From an uncultured Flavobacteriaceae bacterium (GTDB lineage: Bacteria > Bacteroidota > Bacteroidia > Flavobacteriales > Flavobacteriaceae): 56,239 bases of DNA. The translations under genes and the position numbers were made by a program. Location of the stretch: NCBI GenBank assembly GCA_938009735.1, contig CALLIG010000116.1, forward strand, positions 1 through 56,239, in the 5' to 3' direction. Numbering within the stretch: the first letter of the stretch is position 1; the number at the start of each line of letters is the position of its first letter. Positions 9,959-20,178 of the stretch are shown piece by piece. The notes beneath the pieces were generated by a model. It was given only the letters and a program-made list of their open reading frames with translations, was not told where the DNA came from and made no database searches.

Positions 9959-10520
9959 AAAATATATTCTAAGCTTACTTACTATATGCTTGCTTGTCAG
10001 CTGTAATACTTCTGAATATGAGAAGTTAATTAAAACTGAAATGTCAAAAGACGTAAGACATGATAGTATATTACTAGGCTTTAACTTTGGAGTGCCAAGA
10101 CCTGATTTTTTTATTGTTTGTAAAGAGTTAAATGCAAAAAAACTTATCATTCAATCTGAAAAATCTGGATTTGTTGAATACATTTTTCCCAAAACACGCA
10201 AAAATGATGAAACGTTACGTGCTTTGTTATGGGGTATTTTCAATAAAGAAAAAATAATGACAGGTCTAAAATTTGAATTTACACATGCTGCTTGGGCTCC
10301 ATGGAATGAAGCTTCAAAGCCTGAAAATTTAATTCCAGTTATAAAAACTAAACTAATTGAATGGTTTCCCGGTAACGATTTTATTAATGTAACCACAAAA
10401 AAAAGCCAAAAGAACATTTGGGTAAAAGTTGATGGAAACAGAAGAATTATCATCTTAGAACCCGATAACGTTTCTTCAATTAAGGTCAACATTGATGACC
10501 TTCGTTTAATAGAAAAATAA
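9951..10520 (+). CDS. Small lipoprotein of unknown function
   Basis: ATG at 9951 gives MNKKYILSLLTICLLVSCNTSEYEKL (lipobox); overlaps the upstream stop by 8 bp. No family recognised. Confidence 0.75.
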   Translation: MNKKYILSLLTICLLVSCNTSEYEKLIKTEMSKDVRHDSILLGFNFGVPRPDFFIVCKELNAKKLIIQSEKSGFVEYIFPKTRKNDETLRALLWGIFNKEKIMTGLKFEFTHAAWAPWNEASKPENLIPVIKTKLIEWFPGNDFINVTTKKSQKNIWVKVDGNRRIIILEPDNVSSIKVNIDDLRLIEK

Positions 10521-10539
10521 AATTCGAATACATATCAAT

Positions 10540-13500
10540 ATGAAAATTAAAACATTACTAATTGCAGCACTTATCGGATTACTTACCGGCTGTAATTCAA
10601 ATGACAAAAATATTGAATCTGCTAGTTCGAAAGTATTCATACTTTTAAATGAATCAGAGACTGGAATAGATTTTATAAATGATTTGTCATATGATAATGA
10701 CTTTAACGTTTACCGCTACCGTAATTTCTATAATGGTGGAGGTGTCGCAATTGGCGATATTAATAATGATAGCTTACCTGACATTTATTTTACTTCTAAT
10801 AAAGAAGACAACAGACTTTATTTAAATCAAGGAAACCTTAAGTTTAAAGATATTACATCAAGTGCGCGTGTTTCTGGTGAACGACCATGGTCTACCGGAG
10901 TAAGTATGGTAGATATAAATGCAGATGGGTATCTTGATATCTACGTTTGCAATTCAGGTGATCTTAAAGGTGAGAACAAACAAAATGAACTTTTCATAAA
11001 TAATGGAGATCAAACCTTTACTGAAAGGGCATCAGAATATAATTTAGATGATAAAGGCTTCTCTACACACGCTTCTTTCTTTGATTATGACAAAGACGGA
11101 GATTTAGATGTGTACATTTTAAATAACTCGTACCAAGCAATTGGCAGTTTCGATTTGCGTAGAAATGAGAGAAATACTAGAGACATTTTAGGTGGAGATA
11201 AACTTATGGAGAATGTCAATGGAAAATTTATTGACGTCAGCGAAAAAGCAGGTATTTACGGAAGTGTTGTTGGATTTGGATTAGGAGTAACTGTAGGTGA
11301 TGTGAATAATGATGGCTGGGAAGACATCTATGTTTCTAATGACTTTTTCGAAAGAGACTATTTATATATCAATCAACAAAATGGAACCTTTTCTGAAGAA
11401 TTTGAAAATCAAATAGAATCCACTAGTGGTGCATCAATGGGTGCCGACATGGCCGATATTAACAACGACGGTTTCAACGATGTTTTTATTACTGAAATGC
11501 TTCCATCTGATTACAAACGTCTAAAAACTGTAACCACTTTTGAAGATTGGAACAAGTATCAACTAAAAGTTAAAAATGGCTATTATCATCAATTTACACG
11601 AAATACACTTCAATTAAATAACACCAATAATTCTTTTAGCGAAATAGGCAGATTAAGTGGTGTAGAAGCATCTGACTGGAGTTGGGGCGCATTGTTTTTT
11701 GATATGGATCATGATGGTTTTAAAGATCTTTTTATTGCAAATGGAATTTATAGAGATCTAACAAATCAAGATTATTTGCAATTCATTTCGAATGAAGAAG
11801 TAATGAAGTCAATCATTACAACCGATAGCGTTAATTATTCGAAATTAATTGAAATCATTCCTTCAAATAAAATCAAGAATCATTCTTACAAAAATTTAGG
11901 CAATTTGAAATTTGAATCTTTTGAATCAGGGCTTCAAACAGAAAGTTTTTCAAACGGTTCTGCCTATGGTGATTTAGATAATGACGGTGATCTAGACCTT
12001 GTTGTTAATAACGTAAATATGAAAGCATTTGTGTATGAGAATACCACAATGGGTATTGACGATGCTTCTTATATCAAATTTGTTTTAAAAGGTTCTGATC
12101 AAAATACTTTAGCCATTGGCTCTAAAATTGAAATCACTTCTAAAAAACAATCCCTAGAAAATCAACCCGCCAGAGGCTTTCAATCTAGTATGGACGCTCG
12201 ACCAAATTTCGGCTTTAAAGGTACTGACCCTGTAAATATTAAAGTACGTTGGCCTTCAGGAAAAATCACAGAGCTAAACAATGTTTCTGTAAATCAAACA
12301 CTCTTTTTAGATGAAGCACAAGCTGTAGACAAAGAGAAACTAGATATTACCGCAGAGAATGATCTTTTTCAAACAACGGCTACGCTAGAATATAAGCACA
12401 AAGAGAATCCTTTTGTTGACTTTAATCGAGATCGACTTCTCAATCATATGTGCAGTACAGAAGGGCCTAGATTATCAACGGCAGACATTAATAATGATGG
12501 CTTTGATGATATTTATATTGGAGGCTCAAAAGGAACCTCCCCTACTCTTTTTCTAGGTGGTAAAAATGGTATGAAAATTTCAAAAACAACTTCGTTTGAC
12601 AAAAACAGTAACTCCGAAGATATGTCAAGTCTATTTTTTGATGCAGATAATGACGGTGATCAAGACTTATATGTTTGTAGTGGCGGCGTTGAATTTTCGC
12701 AATATTCAAGTGATTTTATTGATCGACTTTATATAAATGACGGGGCTGGTTCATTTGAGCTATCAAAACAAATTTTACCTACCGCAGTTGGTTTTCACAG
12801 TACTTCAACTGTTGTTTCAGCAGACATTGATAATGATGGTGATTTAGATCTATTTGTTGGCGAAAGAAATATTCCATTAAAATACGGTTCACCATGCTCA
12901 GGATTCATATTACAAAATGATGGTAAGGGTAATTTTACGGACATTTCAAATCAAGTGGCAAAAGACTTAAACGGTATTGGTATGATTACCGACGCATTAT
13001 TTCATGATTTAGATGATGATGGTGATCAAGATTTACTGATTACCGGTGAATTTATGGGTATTGAAATTTTAACCAATACGGATGGTGTATTTACCAAGAA
13101 AAACGACAATCCTATTTCCAATTTAAAAGGATGGTGGAATACCATAGAGAAAGCTGATTTAGACAATGATGGCGATTTAGATTTTATAGTAGGTAACCAC
13201 GGTTTAAATAGTCGCTTTAGAGCTTCAACAGAAAAACCAATTACATTATTTTCAAAAGATTTTGACCAAAATGGTTTTATTGACCCTATTCTTACTTTTA
13301 GGGCCGATAATGGTAAAGACTATCCGTACGCATTGCGTCATGATTTAATAGATCAAATAAAAAGCATTAAAAAGAAATTTCCAGATTATGATTCTTTTAA
13401 AGACGCCGGTATACGCGATATATTTTCAGATGAAATCTTAAAAGATGTGAATACACTTGAAGTAAACAGGCTCTCTTCGGTCATTCTAATTAATAATGGA

Positions 13501-13824
13501 AATTTTAATTTTACTGTAACTGAATTACCGATACAAGCTCAATTTTCAAATGTCTATGCTATTGCCGCAAATGATTTTGACAACGATGGCGACATAGATA
13601 TCGTTCTTGGCGGTAATCTTTATAACGTGAAACCTGAAATTGGTAGATATGATGCAACCCGAGGTATTTATTTAGAAAATCAAGGAAATCTCAATTTTAA
13701 AAATATTAAAAACGGCAATGGATTTTCAGTAAAAGGCCAAATTCGAGATATTGTAATTCATAAGGACAGAGTGATTGTTTCAAGAAATAGTGATTCATTA
13801 GCGATACTTAAGATTAGAAAATGA
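10540..13824 (+). CDS. VCBS/FG-GAP repeat lipoprotein with ASPIC/UnbV domain (copy 2 of 3)
   Basis: Lipobox LLTGCNSND; YRNFYNGGGVAIGDINNDSLPDIYFTSN nearly identical to copy 1; same length and domain order. Confidence 0.93.
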   Translation: MKIKTLLIAALIGLLTGCNSNDKNIESASSKVFILLNESETGIDFINDLSYDNDFNVYRYRNFYNGGGVAIGDINNDSLPDIYFTSNKEDNRLYLNQGNLKFKDITSSARVSGERPWSTGVSMVDINADGYLDIYVCNSGDLKGENKQNELFINNGDQTFTERASEYNLDDKGFSTHASFFDYDKDGDLDVYILNNSYQAIGSFDLRRNERNTRDILGGDKLMENVNGKFIDVSEKAGIYGSVVGFGLGVTVGDVNNDGWEDIYVSNDFFERDYLYINQQNGTFSEEFENQIESTSGASMGADMADINNDGFNDVFITEMLPSDYKRLKTVTTFEDWNKYQLKVKNGYYHQFTRNTLQLNNTNNSFSEIGRLSGVEASDWSWGALFFDMDHDGFKDLFIANGIYRDLTNQDYLQFISNEEVMKSIITTDSVNYSKLIEIIPSNKIKNHSYKNLGNLKFESFESGLQTESFSNGSAYGDLDNDGDLDLVVNNVNMKAFVYENTTMGIDDASYIKFVLKGSDQNTLAIGSKIEITSKKQSLENQPARGFQSSMDARPNFGFKGTDPVNIKVRWPSGKITELNNVSVNQTLFLDEAQAVDKEKLDITAENDLFQTTATLEYKHKENPFVDFNRDRLLNHMCSTEGPRLSTADINNDGFDDIYIGGSKGTSPTLFLGGKNGMKISKTTSFDKNSNSEDMSSLFFDADNDGDQDLYVCSGGVEFSQYSSDFIDRLYINDGAGSFELSKQILPTAVGFHSTSTVVSADIDNDGDLDLFVGERNIPLKYGSPCSGFILQNDGKGNFTDISNQVAKDLNGIGMITDALFHDLDDDGDQDLLITGEFMGIEILTNTDGVFTKKNDNPISNLKGWWNTIEKADLDNDGDLDFIVGNHGLNSRFRASTEKPITLFSKDFDQNGFIDPILTFRADNGKDYPYALRHDLIDQIKSIKKKFPDYDSFKDAGIRDIFSDEILKDVNTLEVNRLSSVILINNGNFNFTVTELPIQAQFSNVYAIAANDFDNDGDIDIVLGGNLYNVKPEIGRYDATRGIYLENQGNLNFKNIKNGNGFSVKGQIRDIVIHKDRVIVSRNSDSLAILKIRK

Positions 13825-16800
13825 AAAAAATAATTTATACTATTCTTCTTATACTAACAGTATGCTATAGTTGTACAGAAGAAAAAATCGCTGTCGTAGA
13901 AAAAGCTGCCATTTACTTCGAAGCCTTATCAGCAGATAGCACAGGAATACAATTCGCTAATAATCTAAAACACAGCGATGATCTTAACATTGTTGAATAC
14001 CTATATTATTACAACGGAGGTGGTGTCGCAATAGGCGACATTAATAACGACGGACTTGATGATATCTATTTTTCGGCCAATCAATCGACAGATAAACTAT
14101 ATCTAAACCAGGGAAACCTAAAATTTAAAGACATAACACTTGAAGCAGGATTACTTGAAGATGATTCTTGGTCGACTGGTGTTACTATGGAAGATGTCAA
14201 TAATGATGGGTTTATAGATATCTACGTCTCTAAAGTTGGTGATTACAAAGGGCTATCAGCACATAACTTATTATATATCAATAAAGGAAATTCAACTTTT
14301 GAAGAAGCTTCAAAAGAATATGGATTGAACTTTAAAGGGTTTTCAACCCAAGCCTCGTTTTTCGATTACGATAATGACGGTGACATGGATATGTATTTAA
14401 TGAATCATTCTGTACACAATTCAAAAAGCTACAGCAATATCAGCAAACGTAACGTTGTAGATTCTCTGGCAGGCGATAGATTCTATGAAAATCAACTCAA
14501 TGAAGGGCTTTCAAAGTTTATTGATGTTACAGAATCAGCGCAAATATATAGTAGCGCATTAGGATATGGTTTAGCTCTTGCCACCTCAGACATCAACAAT
14601 GATGGCTACATAGATATTTATGTTGGAAATGATTTTCATGAAGACGACTACCTTTATATAAACCAAGGAGATAAAACCTTTAAAGAGTCTAATTCAGAGT
14701 ATTTGCAGCACACAGCCCGATTTACCATGGGAGTTGATATTGCAGACATAAATAATGATCAGCGTTTAGATATTTTCACCCTTGATATGATGCCATTTGA
14801 TCATGAAATATTTTTGAAATCTGGAGGAGAAGATTCTGACAAGGTGTATCAAATTAAAAAAAATTATGGCTTTGAAACTCAATATGCTAGAAATACTCTT
14901 CAACTAAATATAAATAACAATTCCTTTTCTGATGTAGCTTTAATGAGCAATACATATGCTACTGATTGGAGCTGGTCATCGTTGATTCAAGACTTTGATA
15001 ACGATGGTTTTAGTGATGTATATATTACCAATGGCATCTACAAAAGACCAAATGACCTAGACTATATCAATTTTCAAAGCAATGTTGATTATGCTAAATA
15101 CGATCAAAATAATCTCAATGATCTAGAAAAGCAGCTAATTGACAAAATGCCTACCATCAATATTGCGAATGTGGTTTTTAGAAATAAAGGCGATCTAGAG
15201 TTTGAACGATTAACAAGCGCAGCAGGTCAAAAGCCATCGTATTCAAATGGAGCAGCATATAGTGATTTAGATAACGATGGAGATGTTGATGTTGTAGTCA
15301 ACACGATTAACGAAACAGCTTTAATTTATGAAAATCAAAGCAATGCGGACGCAAACAATAACTACATCACTATATCTTTAGAAAGTAGCGCAGATTATAC
15401 TAATCCAACTGGTTCTAAAGTAACCATTTATACAGCCGATAAAACGTTTCATAAAGAACTATCAGTTACACGAGGTTTTCAATCCGCATCTTCTCGTAAA
15501 CTACATTTTGGATTAGGGTCTGTTTCTAAGGTTGACTCTTTAGTAATTCAATGGCTTGATGGAAAATTTCAAGTCAATAAAAACTTAAATATCAATGCAG
15601 AAAACAGCATAACCAGAGCTCCAAATGCCCAACAAACAGTAAAAATAAATTACCCTCCAAAAAAATCAACAGACAGTTTTGTTTCTGCACATCTTGAGAA
15701 TAACTATGTTGATTACGACAGAGAAGTATTAATGCCTGAAAAGTTATCTACAGAAGGTCCAGCAGCTGTACAAGCAGATTTTAATGGAGATGGGCTAGAA
15801 GATCTTTTTATTGGTGGAGCAAAGTATCAAACGGCTTCCATACTCATAAAAAAATCAGATGGCAGTTATCGAAAATCTGAAGAAGGGGTTTTTGCAAAAG
15901 ATAAAATCTATGAAGATGTTGATGCAATAGCCCTGGACATTGATAATGACAATGATTTAGATTTGTATGTTATGTCTGGAGGAAATGAGAACGCTGAGAA
16001 TAGTGATCTTCTAGAAGATCGTATTTATATCAATGATGGTAATGCGCTATTTAGAAGACTTCCTCTAGATCTTATTAAAACCAATGGTGGTAGTGTTTCT
16101 GCAACAGATTTTAATAAAGATGGCCATATGGATCTATTTATTGGCGGTCGATCAATACCTGGTAATTATGGCTTATCGCCTTTTAGTTTTATCCTCGAAA
16201 ATAATGGCAAAGGGCAATATAATCTTGTGAAAAAGATTCGTATGGGTATGGTTACTGACAGCGAATGGGCTGACATCAATAATGATGGAGAGGTCGATTT
16301 AATTGTTGCGGGTGACTGGATGCCTATTACTGTTTATTTAAATCAAGGTGATAGTGATTTTAAGGACGCTACAAAAGAGTTAGGGCTAGATCAAACCTTT
16401 GGCATGTGGAACTCATTAACTATCGCTGATATAGACTCCAACGGAGAAAATGATATTATAGCAGGTAATGCCGGTTTGAATTTCAAACTAAAAGCATCTA
16501 AAGCAAAGCCTGTGACTATCTACCTAGATGATTTTGATGGAAATGGATCATTAGACCCCATCATTTTTTACGATTATTTCGGCAATCAAGTTCCTTTTGC
16601 ATCGAAAGACAAATTAACCACGCAAATGCCATCTTTAAAAAAGAAATATTTGAACTATGATGCCTTTTCGAAAATCACTTCTATTAGTGATTTAACAGAA
16701 AAGAAAGGAGAGAACATCCTAGAAACCAAAAAGGTGACTGAACTCCGATCTATGGCTTACTTAAACAATAAGAATTCATTTCAAGGAATTCCTTTACCTA

Positions 16801-17090
16801 AGGAAGCTCAAATGAGTAGTATTCAAGATATCCACATAGATATCGAAGAAGAAAAAACGCGATTAACCTTTGTAGGTAATTATCTTGATTATACTAATGA
16901 ACTTGGCAATAGTGATGCAAATTCGGGTGCAGTATTAACATATTCCAAGGAACAACAATTTGTTTTCGAACAATACTTGCCGCTACCTTTGGGGTTGAAC
17001 ACCAGAAAGATCATTAAGGTAGGTGAAAATGACTTTTTAGTAATTTCAAACAATGACAAAGCCTACCTAATAAAAGTAGCTAAAGACTAA
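13821..17090 (+). CDS. VCBS/FG-GAP repeat lipoprotein with ASPIC/UnbV domain (copy 3 of 3)
   Basis: ATGA overlap with copy 2; lipobox CYSCTEEK; YYNGGGVAIGDINNDGLDDIYFSAN; UnbV-like TGSKVTIYT...VTRGFQSASSRKLHFGLGSVSKVDSLVIQWLDG. Confidence 0.93.
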   Translation: MKKIIYTILLILTVCYSCTEEKIAVVEKAAIYFEALSADSTGIQFANNLKHSDDLNIVEYLYYYNGGGVAIGDINNDGLDDIYFSANQSTDKLYLNQGNLKFKDITLEAGLLEDDSWSTGVTMEDVNNDGFIDIYVSKVGDYKGLSAHNLLYINKGNSTFEEASKEYGLNFKGFSTQASFFDYDNDGDMDMYLMNHSVHNSKSYSNISKRNVVDSLAGDRFYENQLNEGLSKFIDVTESAQIYSSALGYGLALATSDINNDGYIDIYVGNDFHEDDYLYINQGDKTFKESNSEYLQHTARFTMGVDIADINNDQRLDIFTLDMMPFDHEIFLKSGGEDSDKVYQIKKNYGFETQYARNTLQLNINNNSFSDVALMSNTYATDWSWSSLIQDFDNDGFSDVYITNGIYKRPNDLDYINFQSNVDYAKYDQNNLNDLEKQLIDKMPTINIANVVFRNKGDLEFERLTSAAGQKPSYSNGAAYSDLDNDGDVDVVVNTINETALIYENQSNADANNNYITISLESSADYTNPTGSKVTIYTADKTFHKELSVTRGFQSASSRKLHFGLGSVSKVDSLVIQWLDGKFQVNKNLNINAENSITRAPNAQQTVKINYPPKKSTDSFVSAHLENNYVDYDREVLMPEKLSTEGPAAVQADFNGDGLEDLFIGGAKYQTASILIKKSDGSYRKSEEGVFAKDKIYEDVDAIALDIDNDNDLDLYVMSGGNENAENSDLLEDRIYINDGNALFRRLPLDLIKTNGGSVSATDFNKDGHMDLFIGGRSIPGNYGLSPFSFILENNGKGQYNLVKKIRMGMVTDSEWADINNDGEVDLIVAGDWMPITVYLNQGDSDFKDATKELGLDQTFGMWNSLTIADIDSNGENDIIAGNAGLNFKLKASKAKPVTIYLDDFDGNGSLDPIIFYDYFGNQVPFASKDKLTTQMPSLKKKYLNYDAFSKITSISDLTEKKGENILETKKVTELRSMAYLNNKNSFQGIPLPKEAQMSSIQDIHIDIEEEKTRLTFVGNYLDYTNELGNSDANSGAVLTYSKEQQFVFEQYLPLPLGLNTRKIIKVGENDFLVISNNDKAYLIKVAKD

Positions 17091-17157
17091 ATTTTACACG
17101 TATCTTTTTGAAGAAGATTACAATAAAATATGCACTTAAATATAATTAAACGGTGTT

Positions 17158-18351
17158 ATGAAAAAGACCTTTTTTAAATATATAGCAGCTGCCATACTTT
17201 TGGCCACTTTCTATGCATGTTCGAATAAAACATCTATCCCTATTATTGATGAAGATGCTCCAACCTGTGATGATGGAATTTTAAATGGCGATGAGATAGC
17301 CATTGATTGCGGTGGTGATTGCCCTGGATTTTGCCCCGAATCTAGTATCGGTATATTAAGAGGGGAATTAGTAACAATTTTAACCCTAGATCGATCAATC
17401 GAATATCAGCTTAAAGGGCCCTATATAGTTAGAGATCTTGCGCAATTAACCATTCCTGAAGGAACAGTTATAAAAGCAGATCCAGGCTCTTATATAGCAG
17501 TTGCACAAGGCGGAAAAATTAATGTCTTCGGACAGCCATACAACCCTGTAATATTCACCTCAAGTTCAGAAAATCCTTCAGCTGGCGATTGGGGCGGCAT
17601 TGTTATTTGTGGTAAAGCTCCTATTCAATCTGATGGCGTTGACCGATCTGAAATAGCAGATATTTTCTATGGTGGTAGTGACGTTGACGACACCTCAGGT
17701 GTTTTGAGGAACCTTCGAATTGAATATGCTGGAGAAGCAGGCTATAACAATAAAAAATTTGATGGAATTGCGTTTTATGGTGTTGGCTCGATAACAACAA
17801 TAACGCAGCTTGAAGTTTTTCAAAGTAATGGAAATGGAATTAAATTCATCGGCGGCAATGTCAATGCTGACAAACTTCTTGTTACTAAGACTGGAAAAAA
17901 TTCAATAGAGCTCAAAAATAATTGGTCAGGTAATGGTGAAAATTGGTTTTTAAAGGATGCAACGATGTCTGGAATTGAAATGAGTAGCGACGATGCATTG
18001 GCCGTGGTAAGTACAATCTACGTAGGCGATGTTAATGGTGTTAGTATCATTGGACCCTCATATGAAACTGGACTGAGTTATTCGGGTGGTTCTGGGGTAT
18101 ATACTTTCGCTAATATTTACACCTCTGAAATGATGAAAGGTATACATTCTGACGGCGCTGAGGCAAATTCACAAATAGACTTAGGGTATCTTAATATTGA
18201 TGGCATCCAATTTGACAACCCATCTTCTAATTTCAACACAACCAACTACAATGGTACAGCAACTTTCTTTACTGAAAATCTTAATTTAGGTGCTGGCAAT
18301 ACCTCATCAAAGCCTGAATGGGCCGAAGGTTGGACTATTGGCTTGAATTAA
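17158..18351 (+). CDS. Lipoprotein with cysteine-rich DGxxNGDExxxDCGG motif and probable parallel beta-helix
   Basis: Lipobox FYACSNK; CDDGILNGDEIAIDCGGDCPGFC motif; LTIPEGTVIKADPGSYIAVAQGGKINVFGQPYNPVIFTSS helix-like region. Confidence 0.8.
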   Translation: MKKTFFKYIAAAILLATFYACSNKTSIPIIDEDAPTCDDGILNGDEIAIDCGGDCPGFCPESSIGILRGELVTILTLDRSIEYQLKGPYIVRDLAQLTIPEGTVIKADPGSYIAVAQGGKINVFGQPYNPVIFTSSSENPSAGDWGGIVICGKAPIQSDGVDRSEIADIFYGGSDVDDTSGVLRNLRIEYAGEAGYNNKKFDGIAFYGVGSITTITQLEVFQSNGNGIKFIGGNVNADKLLVTKTGKNSIELKNNWSGNGENWFLKDATMSGIEMSSDDALAVVSTIYVGDVNGVSIIGPSYETGLSYSGGSGVYTFANIYTSEMMKGIHSDGAEANSQIDLGYLNIDGIQFDNPSSNFNTTNYNGTATFFTENLNLGAGNTSSKPEWAEGWTIGLN

Positions 18352-20178
18352 TTATTCTACTAAAATTGTTTTTCTAACCGATATAGGTTTGTTTTTTTTG
18401 GTAAACCCTTCTAATGTGATCTCAAAAGTTCCCAGTACATCTGATGTATAAAATTCTATAGCTGTTTCTTTGGATGTAATATTCAATTTTGGCAACCATA
18501 ACAGTTGTAACCGATCGTCTGGCAGAAGAGAACGTTTCTGTTCTTGTTCAATAGGATTGTAGCGCTGAACATAATACCTTTTATCTAATTGTGTTTTAAC
18601 TACAGAACTAAATGAAAATATGTTCTCATCGTAAAATTGTTCGTAATTCGATCCTTCAAATGTGCTAATAACCAGACCACCTCTGAATAATTGTGGACCA
18701 AAGACAAACTGATGCCTAAAGACACTTAGTTCTTTAATCTTTCTAGCATCAAAACTTAACAACGCTGTATGATTCTGAATATAACATCCATCTAAAAGTA
18801 TCAAAGGAGGTAAATCGCTTAAAGAAACATTATCATACCCCTGTACCAAAATAGCCGACTGATCCTTATCTATTTTTTTTACAGATACTTCTGGAAGAAT
18901 TTCAACAACAGTTTCAAGCAATGTTTTAAATCGCGTATAATCATCGAGCTGATAAACTTTTTTCTCTTTCTTATTCAAAAATTGGGTCGGCGAATCCACC
19001 TTCAAAGAATCAGGTCTGAAGGTATAATAAGCATTCTCAATTTGATTGTGAATACTGCGCTGTAAAATAACTTGCTTCATCGAAGTGTCTAACTCAATTT
19101 CATGAAAGCTTAAACCAGAATAATCTACTAGGCTTTCCTTTAGCTGAACTTTATAATCTTGTGCATTTGGAGCTAAGACCTGGAAAATCATCATGTCGCT
19201 TGAATAATTATCACTAATATTAAAGTGAAATCTTCCTACCTCATCGGTCTTAATAACTTTAAAAAAGTAACTGTCACCAGGTATAGAAATACATACATTA
19301 ACATTTTTGACAGACGTCTTCATATTATTTGAACTGACCCAGCCTGAAACCAGTTCACCTCTCAGTTCTGGCAAATAAATAGTACTTAGGCCATCTGAAG
19401 TATAGTGCGTATTTCTTGAGGAAGAATTTTTAATGAAATTAGTAGCGTTCTGTTTTGAAGGTTCGAGGATTTCATTCTTTTTTCGCACAGACAGCGAATA
19501 ATTTCCTAAGTCAAAATCGTGAATTTCATCGAACAAAAGTTTTAAAGCTACTTTTTCTCTTTTAGCAAATCTCTCTTTTGAAAGGTAAAATGTAATGGGG
19601 TATTCCTGCTGTGCGTCTTCAACCAGTATGGGTTTATCATCTTTAATTTGATCTACTACAAAACCCTCTAATGAATCAACTATGATTGTTTTTTTAGATG
19701 TTATTTCAGAATCATCTCCATTGTATGGGTTTATAATAGTGATGTCACTTGAAAAGAACAACTCTTTTTTACCATTTCGCATCCAATTAGTGTATGCTAC
19801 CAATTTATAACTACCAGAATTAACAGTAGTAGGAATAAAAAAATCACCATTTCCAAGTCCGTTTTTTAATACAATCTTGTGCTTAAAAATAACTTCACCC
19901 TCTTTTCCTATCAACTCAACATAACCAATCTTACTTAATTCACTAAAATGACCTAAATCAGTATTCAAACAATAGAATTGATAGTAGAGATATTCTCCTA
20001 CCAATAATACTGATGAATTAAAATGAACGAAAACCGATTCTGTTGAGATCGATTCAAAATTGGCAAATTCAGCTTCCGTTTTTAATGTAATTTGAGCGTA
20101 AGCAAAGTGGACCGTTGCTAGCAGCAAAAAAATGACTGTTACCGTTTTTTTCATTTCAACATTTCTTAGTCTACCCAA
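18352..20178 (-). CDS. Secreted protein with alpha-2-macroglobulin MG2-like N-region, TonB-receptor associated
   Basis: Alternative start 20154 gives MKKTVTVIFLLLATVHFAYAQ signal peptide; FVHFNSSVLLVGEYLYYQFYCLN...GSYKLVAYTNWMRN resembles MG2 domains in this gene context. Confidence 0.7.
   Translation of the reverse strand: MGRLRNVEMKKTVTVIFLLLATVHFAYAQITLKTEAEFANFESISTESVFVHFNSSVLLVGEYLYYQFYCLNTDLGHFSELSKIGYVELIGKEGEVIFKHKIVLKNGLGNGDFFIPTTVNSGSYKLVAYTNWMRNGKKELFFSSDITIINPYNGDDSEITSKKTIIVDSLEGFVVDQIKDDKPILVEDAQQEYPITFYLSKERFAKREKVALKLLFDEIHDFDLGNYSLSVRKKNEILEPSKQNATNFIKNSSSRNTHYTSDGLSTIYLPELRGELVSGWVSSNNMKTSVKNVNVCISIPGDSYFFKVIKTDEVGRFHFNISDNYSSDMMIFQVLAPNAQDYKVQLKESLVDYSGLSFHEIELDTSMKQVILQRSIHNQIENAYYTFRPDSLKVDSPTQFLNKKEKKVYQLDDYTRFKTLLETVVEILPEVSVKKIDKDQSAILVQGYDNVSLSDLPPLILLDGCYIQNHTALLSFDARKIKELSVFRHQFVFGPQLFRGGLVISTFEGSNYEQFYDENIFSFSSVVKTQLDKRYYVQRYNPIEQEQKRSLLPDDRLQLLWLPKLNITSKETAIEFYTSDVLGTFEITLEGFTKKNKPISVRKTILVE

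Noticed and set aside
10151-10492. 113-aa minus ORF opposite the small lipoprotein (with 9905-10150)
   Set aside because: Two minus-strand shadow ORFs; the + strand ORF has a lipobox and operon context, the minus ones have none.
6689-17090. Possible CRISPR-like or tandem DNA repeats (recurrent GATAATGATGGN / AATAATGAT)
   Set aside because: They encode DxNxDG calcium-binding motifs at irregular spacing in three paralogous ORFs; there is no repeat-spacer periodicity.
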